Of a DNA stretch of 64,000 nt, positions 44,509 through 52,910 are shown in pieces (positions within the stretch are counted from its first letter, which is position 1; each line of letters begins with the position of its first letter). The notes under the pieces were generated by a model. The model was given only the letters and a program-made list of their open reading frames with translations, searched no databases and was not told the origin of the DNA. The position numbers were made by a program, and so were the translations under genes. This DNA comes from Alphaproteobacteria bacterium. GTDB taxonomy: Bacteria > Pseudomonadota > Alphaproteobacteria > SHVP01. The DNA is taken from contig VGES01000003.1 in the NCBI GenBank assembly GCA_016869765.1, positions 1-64,000 of the forward strand, written 5' to 3'.

Positions 44509-45320
44509 GCCGACGCTTTGTGCGTCGCCAGGTGTTTCAGGATCACGGCGGCGGTTTCTTCGATCGAGCGACCCGTCGTGTCGATGACCGGCCAATTCAT
44601 GCGGCTGAACAAGCGTCGCGCCTCAGCAACCTCGTTCTTGATCGCCTCTTCATCGACATAGCTCGTGTCGCGTTCTTCCTTGAGCACGAGAAGGCGGCTG
44701 CGCCGAACTTGGGCCAGACGAGACACGCTGTTCGTGAGGCCCACGATCAAAGGGCCCGTGACCGCGAGAACCTCGTCGGGAACCTCCCGCTCCGGGACAA
44801 GGGGCACGTTGGCCGCTTTGATACCCCGGTTCGCGAGGTACATGCAGGTCGGTGTCTTCGAGGTGCGAGATACGCCGACCAGCACGACATCCGCTTGGTC
44901 CAGGTCGTGGAGCGACTGGCCATCGTCATGACTAAGACAGAACTGCATCGCGTCGATGCGCTCAAAGTAGTCGTCGTCCAAGGCATGCTGACGTCCGGGC
45001 TGATTCTTGCTCTCAGTGTTGAGAAAATCCCGGAGACTCGTGATCGCCGGGTTGAGCACATCGACGCACGGCAATTCCATGCTGCGACAGGCATTGACGA
45101 GATCGCGCTGCAACTGTCGATTGACCATCGTGAACATGACGACACCCGGATCTTCTTGAATGCCGTCGATCACCACCTGCAACTGTCCGGGTGTGCGCAC
45201 CATCGTCCAAAGTCGTTCGACGGCTTCATAACCCTCGAACTGCGTAATGGCGGCCTTGGCGACCATCTGGAGGGTTTCGCCGGTGGCATCGGATACGAGA
45301 TGAATATTGAACCGGGTCAT
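44505..45320 (-). CDS. ppsR: Pyruvate,phosphate dikinase / PEP synthase regulatory protein (DUF299)
   Basis: The 271-residue bifunctional kinase and pyrophosphorylase family controls PPDK or PEP synthase by threonine phosphorylation. It begins MTRFNIHLVSDATGETLQMVAKA, characteristic of the family, and carries the P-loop GVSRTSKTPTCMYLA at residues 149 onward. The C-terminal YVDEEAIKNEVAEARRLF is also typical. It is the gene known as RP001 in Rickettsia, next to the origin. It is the first gene of the leftward operon and faces away from the 396-base gap before hemE. Confidence 0.94.
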   Translation of the reverse strand: MTRFNIHLVSDATGETLQMVAKAAITQFEGYEAVERLWTMVRTPGQLQVVIDGIQEDPGVVMFTMVNRQLQRDLVNACRSMELPCVDVLNPAITSLRDFLNTESKNQPGRQHALDDDYFERIDAMQFCLSHDDGQSLHDLDQADVVLVGVSRTSKTPTCMYLANRGIKAANVPLVPEREVPDEVLAVTGPLIVGLTNSVSRLAQVRRSRLLVLKEERDTSYVDEEAIKNEVAEARRLFSRMNWPVIDTTGRSIEETAAVILKHLATHKASA

Positions 45321-45716
45321 CGCTCGAAGTTGGGGTTCTGGACAACGCTCTGTATAAGCCCCGGTACAAACCCCGCCATAAGCTCGGGACGAGATTCATC
45401 CCGATTCTGTCTTTGGACTGCGTGCAACAAGTCGCCGTTGTCAGCGACTCGACCACATCCTCGAACAACTGCAACAACCACGGTCTCGACCACCGTTATC
45501 CCCACTTCTCGCAACTCCCGTTGCGTCAGACTCCACGCACTCTATACGCAGTCTCAGGTCACCTATCCCGAGTCGGAAAGCGAAAAACCCGGCACCTCAT
45601 TCGTCCTACGTATGTTCTGTGGACAACCACTTATCCTCAGGACTCCACCGCCAAAATCTACTACTACCTTTCTCTTTATTTATTGATAGAGAAGTACAAG
45701 GTCTTTTCGATCACGA
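45321..45716. other. Probable chromosomal replication origin (oriC) between ppsR and hemE
   Basis: This 396-base gap is free of plausible genes and is flanked by divergent ppsR and hemE, the gene pair at the mapped origins of Caulobacter and Rickettsia. Near-consensus DnaA boxes, each one mismatch from TTATCCACA, are TTATCCCCA at 45496-45504, TTGTCCACA on the minus strand at 45618-45626 and TTATCCTCA at 45631-45639. A weaker one is at 45337-45345 (minus). Bases 45651-45710 are 41/60 A+T in an otherwise GC-rich region and could be the unwinding element. Six GANTC sites are present. The promoters of ppsR and hemE must also lie here. Confidence 0.8.
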
Positions 45717-46739
45717 ATGATCAAGCCATTTCTCGAGGCCTTGAGCGGGCACATACAGACACCGCCGCCGGTATGGTTCATGCGTCAGGCGGGGCGGTAT
45801 TTGCCCGAGTATCGAGACGTACGGACGCGGGCGGGCGGATTTCTCGAGCTTTGCTATTCGCCGCAATTGGCGAGTGAGGTGACGCTGCAACCAATCCGGA
45901 GATTCGGTTTCGACGCCGCAATTCTTTTTGCCGACATCCTGATCGTGCCGCACGCTCTTGGACAACGCGTCTGGTTTACCGAGGGTGAAGGCCCGAAGCT
46001 CGAACCGATTCGTGATCGAGCGGGGTTGACGCAATTGGCGATATCCCGGCTCGGGCCGGCCGTAGCGCCAATCCTCGAAACGGTGACTCGTGCCCGACAG
46101 CAACTACCGGCCAGGTGTGCGTTGATCGGGTTTGCTGGCGCCCCGTGGACCGTCGCGACGTATGTCGTCGAGGGTGGAAGCAGCCGGAGTTTCGAGACCT
46201 TGCGGCGCCTGACCTACCAGGATCCATCATTCGTCGACGGCCTGTTCGAGATCCTCATCGAGGCGTCGGTCGAATACCTTTCGGCTCAGATTGGTGCTGG
46301 AGCGGAAGCGATTCAACTTTTCGACACTTGGGCCGGTGCGCTCCCGGCCGCCGATCTCGAACGATGGTGTATCACGCCGACGAGGCGCATCGTTGAACAG
46401 TTGCGCCGCCGCCATCCCGGTGTTCCGATCATTGGATTTCCCCGAGGCATCGGACCATCCTTGGTGTGCTACGTCGAACGAACCGGTGTCGCGGCCGTGA
46501 GCATTGATTCGGGAATGCCCATCGAGTGGGTGGCGCGCGAGATTCAGCCGCTGGCCACGGTTCAGGGGAATCTCGATCCGATCTTGCTGCAGGTGGGTGG
46601 GCCCAGGATGATCGATGAGGTTCGACGAATCGTCGATGTTCTCGGCCGAGGTCCGTTCGTGTTCAACTTGGGTCACGGGATATTGCCGACCACCCCACCG
46701 GAGCACGTCGCGCAGGTCCTCGAAACCCTTCGCATGTGA
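45717..46739 (+). CDS. hemE: Uroporphyrinogen decarboxylase
   Basis: The 340-residue cytoplasmic enzyme converts uroporphyrinogen III to coproporphyrinogen III in haem synthesis. It begins with PPVWFMRQAGRYLPEYRDVR (signature 1, with the substrate-binding Arg). The catalytic Asp is in AAILFADILIVPHALG, GFAGAPWTVATYVVEGG is signature 2, and VQGNLDPILL and FNLGHGILP close the barrel. The ATG at 45717 fits; no strong ribosome-binding site is visible. It overlaps hemH by four bases (GTGA). Confidence 0.97.
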   Translation: MIKPFLEALSGHIQTPPPVWFMRQAGRYLPEYRDVRTRAGGFLELCYSPQLASEVTLQPIRRFGFDAAILFADILIVPHALGQRVWFTEGEGPKLEPIRDRAGLTQLAISRLGPAVAPILETVTRARQQLPARCALIGFAGAPWTVATYVVEGGSSRSFETLRRLTYQDPSFVDGLFEILIEASVEYLSAQIGAGAEAIQLFDTWAGALPAADLERWCITPTRRIVEQLRRRHPGVPIIGFPRGIGPSLVCYVERTGVAAVSIDSGMPIEWVAREIQPLATVQGNLDPILLQVGGPRMIDEVRRIVDVLGRGPFVFNLGHGILPTTPPEHVAQVLETLRM

Positions 46740-47800
46740 TCGCATCCGTGCGCCGTATCGCCGTCGTCGTTTTCAATCTCGGTGGACCCGATTCGCCCGG
46801 TGCGGTGCGCGGGTTTCTTATCAATCTGTTTCGCGATCCGGCGATTCTCCGTGTTCCGGGCTGGCTTCGGCCGTTGCTCGCTTGGCTCATCGTCGCGCGA
46901 CGCCTGAAAACCGCGCAGGCGATCTATGCGCAGCTCGGAGGGAGATCCCCCATTCGCGAGCAGACGACCGCCCAAGCCCTGGCGCTCGAAGCGGCGCTAA
47001 CGGACTTGGGGATCGTCCGTTGTTTCGTCGCCATGCGGTACTGGCATCCCATGAGCGAAGAAACGGCGAAGGCCGTGCAGTCGTTTGCGCCGGACGAAAT
47101 CGTCTTGTTACCGCTCTACCCGCAATACTCGACGACGACGACGGCATCGTCGCTGGATGTTTGGTTGGAGGCCTCACGGGCGGCGGGAATCGGCGCGCCG
47201 ACGCAGGCGATCTGTTGTTACCCGGACGAGCCGGGGTTCATCGCGGCCCAGAGCGAGGCGCTGCGTCGAGCACGCGAGTCGATTCCCGCCGGCGCACGGG
47301 CCCGTATCTTGTTTTCGGCCCATGGCCTTCCCAAAAAGATCGTCGAGGAAGGCGACCCATACGCCTGGCAGGTGGAACGGACCGCCGAAGCCATCGCCGA
47401 GGCAGCCGGGCTCGGCCGAGACGAATGGCGCGTCACGTATCAGAGTCGGGTCGGACCGCTGAAGTGGCTCGAACCCTACACCGAGGACGAGATCGTGCGA
47501 GCGGGGCGCGAGGGGATGTCGCTGATCGTGCAACCGATCGCGTTCGTGTCGGAGCACTCCGAGACCCTCGTCGAGCTCGATCGGACCTATGCCGACTTGG
47601 CGCAAAGGAGCGGTGTTCCCAACTATCGGCGGGTCGCGACCGTCGGCACGATGGCGTCGTTCATCGCCGGACTGGCGGCGCTGGTTCGATCGCGATTGGA
47701 CAAGGCCGCGAGCCCGCTTCCGGTGGCCTGCGGGGTGGCGCAGGCTTGCGGGGCGAGGTTTCCGGGGTGCGCCCTGCGCCGCAACACGGGGAGCACGTAG
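46736..47800 (+). CDS. hemH: Ferrochelatase
   Basis: The 354-residue enzyme inserts Fe2+ into protoporphyrin IX. It shows VVVFNLGGPDSPGAVRGFLINLF in parts, LLPLYPQYSTTTTASS, the catalytic His in LFSAHGLPKKIVEEGD and the conserved PIAFVSEHSETLVELD with His/Glu. The C-terminus has cysteines (ACGVAQACGARFPGC), which could hold a 2Fe-2S cluster as in some ferrochelatases; this is speculative. The start is GTG at 46736, coupled to hemE; a second GTG at 46748 is possible. hemJ starts two bases after the stop. Confidence 0.95.
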   Translation: MIASVRRIAVVVFNLGGPDSPGAVRGFLINLFRDPAILRVPGWLRPLLAWLIVARRLKTAQAIYAQLGGRSPIREQTTAQALALEAALTDLGIVRCFVAMRYWHPMSEETAKAVQSFAPDEIVLLPLYPQYSTTTTASSLDVWLEASRAAGIGAPTQAICCYPDEPGFIAAQSEALRRARESIPAGARARILFSAHGLPKKIVEEGDPYAWQVERTAEAIAEAAGLGRDEWRVTYQSRVGPLKWLEPYTEDEIVRAGREGMSLIVQPIAFVSEHSETLVELDRTYADLAQRSGVPNYRRVATVGTMASFIAGLAALVRSRLDKAASPLPVACGVAQACGARFPGCALRRNTGST

Positions 47801-47802
47801 CG

Positions 47803-48249
47803 ATGGAGTTTCTCGCCGAGTTACGGCCGTGGTTGAGGGCCTTTCACATCATCGCGGCGATCGCTTTCATGGCGGGAATGCTCTATCTGCCGCGGCTCTA
47901 CGTCTATCACTGCCAGACGGAGGTCGGTTCGCGGGAATCGGAGCTGTTCAAGGTGATGGAGCGGCGCCTGCTGCGCGGCATCATCAACCCGGCGATGTTC
48001 GTGTTGATCGCACTCGGCGTGCTCCTGGCGTTGACGCCCGGAGCGCTTGATTTCAGCGACGGTTGGGTCTGGGTGAAGTTGATAGGGCTGTTCGTGATGT
48101 TCGGCCTGCACGGCGTGTTTTCGCGCTGGCGACGGGAGTTCGAGGCCGATCAGGGGCGGCGGTCCCCTCGTTTTTACAAACTGATGAACGAGGTCCCGAC
48201 CGTTCTCATGATCGTGATCGTGATCATGGCGGTCGTCCGGCCGTTCTGA
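47803..48249 (+). CDS. hemJ: Protoporphyrinogen IX oxidase HemJ (UPF0093)
   Basis: The 148-residue inner-membrane protein has four transmembrane segments and the conserved histidine in LRAFHIIAAIAFMAGMLYLPRLYVYH (parts). A second conserved segment is WVWVKLIGLFVMFGLHGVFSRW. HemJ oxidises protoporphyrinogen to protoporphyrin IX, the step just before HemH, and carries haem itself. It completes a hemE-hemH-hemJ operon. The ATG at 47803 follows the hemH stop by two bases. Confidence 0.94.
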   Translation: MEFLAELRPWLRAFHIIAAIAFMAGMLYLPRLYVYHCQTEVGSRESELFKVMERRLLRGIINPAMFVLIALGVLLALTPGALDFSDGWVWVKLIGLFVMFGLHGVFSRWRREFEADQGRRSPRFYKLMNEVPTVLMIVIVIMAVVRPF

Positions 48250-48438
48250 GCCGTTGGCCGGCGGCTCCCCGATTGACTTCGCGAGGGAGTTGCCTAATCT
48301 AGGGTTATCTAAGGGATCTGGTCCGCCTTGGACCGGCCCATTCCACGTCCCGCTATCCGTTAACACGTCTCCGATCGCCAGATCGGTGGTCCCGCGGGCA
48401 ACGTAAATCTTTCCCGTCCTGTCAGCCCCAGTAGCCGC

Positions 48439-49695
48439 ATGAATCTCCAGGAGCTCAAGACCAAGACGCCAACGCAGTTGTTGGAGTACGCCGAGGAATT
48501 GCAGATCGAGAACGCGTCCGCCCTGCGCAAGCAGGACATGATGTTTGCGATCCTCAAGCAGTTGGCCGAGAAGAAGGTCGAGATCACCGGCGGCGGTGTG
48601 CTCGAGATCCTGCAGGACGGTTTCGGCTTTTTGCGCTCGCCCGAAGCCAACTATCTGCCCGGCCCCGACGATATCTACGTGTCACCGAGCCAGATCCGCC
48701 GTTTTGGTCTGCGCACCGGCGACACCGTCGAAGGACCGATTCGTGCGCCCAAAGACGGCGAGCGCTACTTTGCGTTGCTCAAGGTCAACACGATCAACTT
48801 CGAAGATCCGGAGGCCGCGCGCCACAAGATCAATTTCGACAACCTGACGCCGCTCTACCCGGATGAACGGCTGAAGCTCGAACGCAAGGATCCGACGGTC
48901 AAGGACTTGAGCTGTCGGGTGATCGACCTGATTTCTCCGCTCGGCAAGGGGCAGCGAGCGCTGATCGTTTCGCCACCGCGGACCGGCAAGACGATGTTGC
49001 TGCAGAACATCGCGCATTCGATCACCGACAATCACCCCGAGGTCTACCTGATCGTCCTGTTGATCGACGAGCGCCCCGAGGAAGTCACCGACATGGATCG
49101 ATCGGTGAAGGGCGAGGTCATCAGTTCGACCTTCGATGAACCGGCGGTGCGCCACGTGCAGGTGGCGGAGATGGTGATCGAAAAAGCCAAGCGCCTGGTC
49201 GAACACAAACGCGACGTCGTGATCCTACTCGACTCGATCACGCGCTTGGCGCGCGCTTACAACACGGTCGTGCCGTCGTCGGGCAAGGTGCTCACGGGTG
49301 GCGTCGATGCCAATGCGTTGCAACGACCGAAGCGGTTTTTCGGCGCGGCACGAAACATCGAAGAGGGTGGATCGCTTACGATCATCGCGACAGCGCTGAT
49401 CGATACCGGCAGCCGCATGGACGAGGTGATCTTCGAAGAGTTCAAGGGCACCGGAAACTCGGAAATCATCCTCGACCGCAAGCTCGCCGACAAACGCACC
49501 TTCCCGGCGCTCGACATCACCAAGTCGGGAACACGCAAGGAAGAACTGCTGGTCGATCGCGGAACGTTGTCGAAGATGTGGGTACTCCGCCGCATCCTGA
49601 TGCCGATGGGCACGATCGACGCGATGGAGTTCCTGCTCGACAAACTCAAGCCGACCAAAGCCAACCAGGAATTCTTCGACTCGATGAATACCTGA
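48439..49695 (+). CDS. rho: Transcription termination factor Rho
   Basis: The 418-residue hexameric RNA-dependent ATPase ends untranslated transcripts. The N-terminal helical domain has [21 protein letters not shown]. The primary RNA site follows with [31 protein letters not shown] in parts, then Walker A SPPRTGKT, Walker [18 protein letters not shown] and the Q/R-loop region to [20 protein letters not shown] 189-base leader separates it from hemJ. A strong terminator follows. The hemE-hemH-hemJ-rho order is frequent in Alphaproteobacteria. Confidence 0.98.
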   Translation: MNLQELKTKTPTQLLEYAEELQIENASALRKQDMMFAILKQLAEKKVEITGGGVLEILQDGFGFLRSPEANYLPGPDDIYVSPSQIRRFGLRTGDTVEGPIRAPKDGERYFALLKVNTINFEDPEAARHKINFDNLTPLYPDERLKLERKDPTVKDLSCRVIDLISPLGKGQRALIVSPPRTGKTMLLQNIAHSITDNHPEVYLIVLLIDERPEEVTDMDRSVKGEVISSTFDEPAVRHVQVAEMVIEKAKRLVEHKRDVVILLDSITRLARAYNTVVPSSGKVLTGGVDANALQRPKRFFGAARNIEEGGSLTIIATALIDTGSRMDEVIFEEFKGTGNSEIILDRKLADKRTFPALDITKSGTRKEELLVDRGTLSKMWVLRRILMPMGTIDAMEFLLDKLKPTKANQEFFDSMNT

Positions 49696-49708
49696 GCGGA
49701 CCAACGAA

Positions 49709-49738
49709 AAACCCCCGAGGGTCGAACCTCGGGGGTTT
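49709..49738 (+). terminator. Intrinsic terminator after rho, possibly bidirectional
   Basis: AAACCCCCGAGG (49709-49720) pairs perfectly with CCTCGGGGGTTT (49727-49738) around a 6-base loop, 14 bases past the rho stop. The arms end in T and A runs on the two strands, so it could serve both rho and the convergent small gene at 49758. Confidence 0.85.
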
Positions 49739-49757
49739 GTCCAAGTGCCATCGGGCG

Positions 49758-49880
49758 CTAGATCAAGGCTCCGAACAACAGGGTCACCGCTAGTACGGCA
49801 AGGCCGCTCAGCGGAAACGATGTATCACCCCAAGGCATCGGCAAAGACCGCAAGAGCGGGTCGCGGGGGTTGGCTTGCAT
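49758..49880 (-). CDS. Small single-span membrane protein (40 residues)
   Basis: A short frame starts at ATG 49880, preceded by TTGGAGAC with good spacing. It encodes MQANPRDPLLRSLPMPWGDT followed by one hydrophobic helix (LSGLAVLAVTLLFGALI). It has no recognised family. It lies between the rho terminator, which could also end it, and the divergent lysR gene. Support is the ribosome-binding site, the single membrane helix and the terminator; the frame could still be chance. Confidence 0.5.
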   Translation of the reverse strand: MQANPRDPLLRSLPMPWGDTSFPLSGLAVLAVTLLFGALI

Positions 49881-49939
49881 CGTCAGTCTCCAAGAGATCG
49901 GGCGGCAGCATCTTGCCGCTCTGTGCGCATAGATAGACG

Positions 49940-49957
49940 TTGTGCCATTGGGCACAA
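49940..49957. promoter_or_regulatory. Inverted repeat in the lysR upstream region, probable LysR operator
   Basis: TTGTGCC (49940-49946), four bases, then GGCACAA (49951-49957) form a perfect inverted repeat that includes the T-N11-A pattern typical of LysR-type binding sites. It lies 30 bases upstream of the lysR start and between lysR and the small gene at 49758, which is divergent. It may control both. AT-richer sequence follows (ACAATTAACC). Confidence 0.65.
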
Positions 49958-49987
49958 CAATTAACCAATGATGCAGAATTATTGTGC

Positions 49988-50914
49988 ATGAACGCACATC
50001 TGGAGTGGAACGATCTTCGCTTGGTCCGGGCCGTGGTCGAGGCCGGCTCCCTGCTTGGCGCCGGAAAAGCCTTAGGAATCAACCACTCCACGGTCCTGCG
50101 CCGGCTCGAGGCGATCGAAACCCGGCTCGGGGTCCGCCTGTTCGAGCGGTTGCGAAGTGGCTATGTGCCGACGAGTGCGGGCACCGATGTCGCGCGGGTT
50201 GCGGGCCGCCTCGCCGAGAAGGTCGAGGCGCTGGAGCGGCGGCTGGTCGGCCGCGACGTGGCGATCCGGGGCACGATCCGGGTGACGACGGCCGACACCC
50301 TGATGCACATGCTGGTGATGCCGCCCCTGACGGAGTTTCGCCGCCGGCACCCGGAGGTCGTGCTCGATCTCGTGGTTTCGAACGAATTCGTCAGTCTGAC
50401 CCAGCGCCTCGCCGACGTGGCGATCCGTCCGACCCAGGCGCCCGATGCCCACCTGGTGGGTCGGCGCATCAGCACGATTGCCAACGCGGTCTATGGGCAT
50501 CGGGATGTCGTCGAAAAAGAAGAGCGCCGGGAGCTGTCGGACTATGCCTGGGTGCTGGCCAGCGAGACGCTGACGCAATTGCCTTCAGCACGGTGGGTCG
50601 AGGACCACATTCCAGCCTCGGCCGTTGCCATGCGAATCGATTCTCTCCTTGGCGTGTTCGATGCCGTTCGTGCCGGAATGGGAGTCGCGATCTTGCCCTG
50701 CGGCATGGGCGACATCGATTCGCGGCTGCGACGACTCACGCCGCCGATCGCGGGCACCGAGGTCGACCTCTGGCTGCTCAACCATCGCGATCTGCGGCAA
50801 ACCGGCCGCGTTCGCGCCTTTCTGGACTTCATGGGCGAAGCCCTGACATCGCGCCGAGATCTGCTGGAGGGTCGTGAACCGGAGGCTTACGCCTCGAGAG
50901 GTCGGACGTCGTAG
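49988..50914 (+). CDS. LysR-family transcriptional regulator
   Basis: The 308-residue regulator has the N-terminal winged helix-turn-helix LVRAVVEAGSLLGAGKALGINHSTVLRRLEAIETRLGVRLFER (in parts, residues 13-55). A periplasmic-binding-like effector domain covers about residues 92-295. The HTH reads INHSTVLRRL, a subgroup similar to regulators near amino-acid or quinone metabolism genes. It overlaps the end of the split PAS gene on the other strand by 28 bases. Candidate targets are the small membrane gene and the oxidoreductase array to the right; this is inference. Confidence 0.92.
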   Translation: MNAHLEWNDLRLVRAVVEAGSLLGAGKALGINHSTVLRRLEAIETRLGVRLFERLRSGYVPTSAGTDVARVAGRLAEKVEALERRLVGRDVAIRGTIRVTTADTLMHMLVMPPLTEFRRRHPEVVLDLVVSNEFVSLTQRLADVAIRPTQAPDAHLVGRRISTIANAVYGHRDVVEKEERRELSDYAWVLASETLTQLPSARWVEDHIPASAVAMRIDSLLGVFDAVRAGMGVAILPCGMGDIDSRLRRLTPPIAGTEVDLWLLNHRDLRQTGRVRAFLDFMGEALTSRRDLLEGREPEAYASRGRTS

Positions 50915-51915
50915 CGCACCATCACGCCGCCGCCCGGAAGTCCTTCGGCGCGGCTGACGACCGTCCGACCGTCCGGCACTGTCCATTCCGCCTCTTCCCC
51001 TTCCGCGGGAACGAGGGCCGCGTGGACGTCGTTGGGATCGGCGTCGGAACCGCGGAACACGCCGTCGACGCCCAGCCGATCGATCACTTCGGCAAATGGC
51101 GTCGTCGGCCCCAGCGAATCCGAGTCCAACTAGTAGAGATCGAGCAAGGCGTCATTCCACGCCAGCGGCCGTTGCTGGGCATCGATCACCAGGGCCGGTT
51201 CCGGAATCGCGGTGAGCAGCTTGGCGAGTCGTTGACTCTCCTGGATCGAGACCTGCTCGCGTTCGGCCAAGCGGTCGAGGGCGCGGGCCAGTTGGCGTTG
51301 CGCAAAGTACCGGTAGCGCATGTCGTAGTTGGTCTGCCGCGAATATTCGATGGCCAGGAAGAACCCGGCGGTAGTCAAGACGTCGAAGCCGATCGCCTGA
51401 AGCGTGAAGCCACGAAAATAGGTCTCGACGAGATTGGCTGCGACGATGATGGCGGTCGCCGTCGCCATGACGGCGAAGCGCTTCGGGGCGAAGAAAATGA
51501 GCACGAACGCGGCCCCGAGAAATCCCGTCAGATTGAGTTGTGCGACGGGCGGACCCAAGATGCCATTGCTCAGCCACTCCCCGACGAACACCGCCACCGT
51601 CGCCACGACCGCGAAGCCGACGATCCGGTTCGGTCCGGCGAGAAAGGTCGAAAGGAAAGCCAGGGCCAATGTCGGATAGGCCGCCAAGCGAAGGGCCAGC
51701 GAGATCGTCGGATAGTCGAGGCCGGCGGCGCTCAGGCGAACGAACTCGCCCCCCACCATGATGGCGACCGTGGCGAGCATCGCCCAGCGGGTCCGGCGGA
51801 TGAACGACCGCCAGACGACGCCCCAGAATCGCGCTTCCTCATCGGGGTCGATGAACTCGCACCCGACTCCCGTCAGGCGCATCCGGAACGGTGTATCGCT
51901 GCCCCTGTCGGCCAT
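50887..51915 (-). pseudogene. Membrane/PAS-domain protein split by one in-frame TAG
   Basis: Two frames, 51130-51915 and 50887-51129, are in the same phase and separated only by the TAG at 51130-51132. The first has about five membrane segments (residues 45-175), a coiled-coil-like stretch and the start of a PAS domain (LLTAIPEPALVIDAQQRPLAWNDALLDLY in parts). After the stop the PAS domain continues (LDSDSLGPTTPFAEVI, then WTVPDGRTVVSRAEGLPGGGVMVRYD). The junction falls inside the typical WNxxxLxLYxLDP pattern, so one original gene of 342 codons is likely. No kinase or cyclase output domain follows. It starts five bases after the first oxidoreductase of the array. Confidence 0.65.
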
Positions 51916-51920
51916 CGGGC

Positions 51921-52892
51921 CTAGACCGTCAGAACCGTCGAACCGGTCGTGCTGCGGGCCTGCAGGTCACGATGCGCCTGGGCCGCCTCGCGCAGCGGGT
52001 AGCGCTGATTGACCTCGATCTTCACGGCGCCGCTCTTGACCACGGCAAACAAGTCGCTCGCGGTATCGAGCAACTCTTGGCGCGTCGACGTGTAGTGGCC
52101 GAGGGTGGGACGGGTCAGGAACAAGGAACCCTTGCCTGACAGGATACCGATGTTGAACGGCTCCACGGCGCCCGAAGATTGGCCGAAGCTGACCATCAGG
52201 CCGCGCGGACGCAGGCAATCGAGCGATTTCATGAACGTGTCCTTCCCGACGGAATCGAATACCACCGGAAGGCCGGCCTCCCCTGTGATTGCCCTCACAC
52301 GTGCCACGAAGTCCTCATCGCGATAGTTGATCACGTGATCGCAGCCGTGAGCCTTGGCGAGCGCCGCTTTTGCCGCGCTGCCGACGGTTCCGATGACCGT
52401 GGCGCCGAGGTGCTTCGCCCATTGACTGGCGATCAACCCGACACCGCCGGCGGCGGCGTGGAACAAGATCATGTCGCCCTTTTTCACCGGAAAGATGCGG
52501 CGGATCAGGTATTGGACGGTGCAGCCTTTGAGCATCATCGAGGCGGCCTGCTCGTCGGTGATGCCGGCAGGGATCGGGACCAGGAGCCAGGCCGGGATCG
52601 TTCGACGTTCGGCATAACTGCCGAGCGCCGAATGATAGGCAACGCGGTCCCCCGGCTTCAGGCCGGTGACGCCCTCACCGACCGCCTCGACGACGCCGGC
52701 CCCTTCGGACCCGAGAATTGTCGGAAGCGGGATGGGATAGAGGCCAGACCGCTGATAGGTGTCGAGATAGTTGAGGCCGATCGCGGTGTGCCGAATGAGG
52801 GCCTGACCAGGTCCCGGATGATCGACCGTGACATCGTCCCAGGCAAGGACCTCCGGGCCGCCGGTGCGGTGGATGCGTATCGCTTTGGTCAT
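51921..52892 (-). CDS. Quinone oxidoreductase-like MDR enzyme (array copy 1)
   Basis: The 323-residue zinc-free medium-chain reductase of the QOR (zeta-crystallin-like) type reduces quinones or enones with NADPH. It has IGLNYLDTYQRSGLYP, the GSEGAGVVEAVG segment and the cofactor loop HAAAGGVGLIASQWAKHLGA, with NYRDEDF ahead of FDSVGKDTF. This copy is closest to canonical qor. It is the last of five head-to-tail paralogues and is 18 bases after copy 2. The PAS gene follows after five bases. Confidence 0.93.
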   Translation of the reverse strand: MTKAIRIHRTGGPEVLAWDDVTVDHPGPGQALIRHTAIGLNYLDTYQRSGLYPIPLPTILGSEGAGVVEAVGEGVTGLKPGDRVAYHSALGSYAERRTIPAWLLVPIPAGITDEQAASMMLKGCTVQYLIRRIFPVKKGDMILFHAAAGGVGLIASQWAKHLGATVIGTVGSAAKAALAKAHGCDHVINYRDEDFVARVRAITGEAGLPVVFDSVGKDTFMKSLDCLRPRGLMVSFGQSSGAVEPFNIGILSGKGSLFLTRPTLGHYTSTRQELLDTASDLFAVVKSGAVKIEVNQRYPLREAAQAHRDLQARSTTGSTVLTV

Positions 52893-52910
52893 CGTTCCTT
52901 CCTTGATCGT

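Noticed and set aside
45413-45877. Open frame of 154 codons across the ppsR-hemE gap
   Set aside because: It overlaps the real hemE start in another frame, has low-complexity composition and no ribosome-binding site; the gap is better explained as an origin.
47740-47800. C-terminal cysteines of HemH as a firm 2Fe-2S site
   Set aside because: The spacing does not clearly match characterised ferrochelatase clusters, so it is only mentioned as a possibility.
51130-51132. TAG read as pyrrolysine or another recoded amino acid
   Set aside because: No pyrrolysine genes or recoding signals are visible in the window, and a nonsense mutation is simpler.
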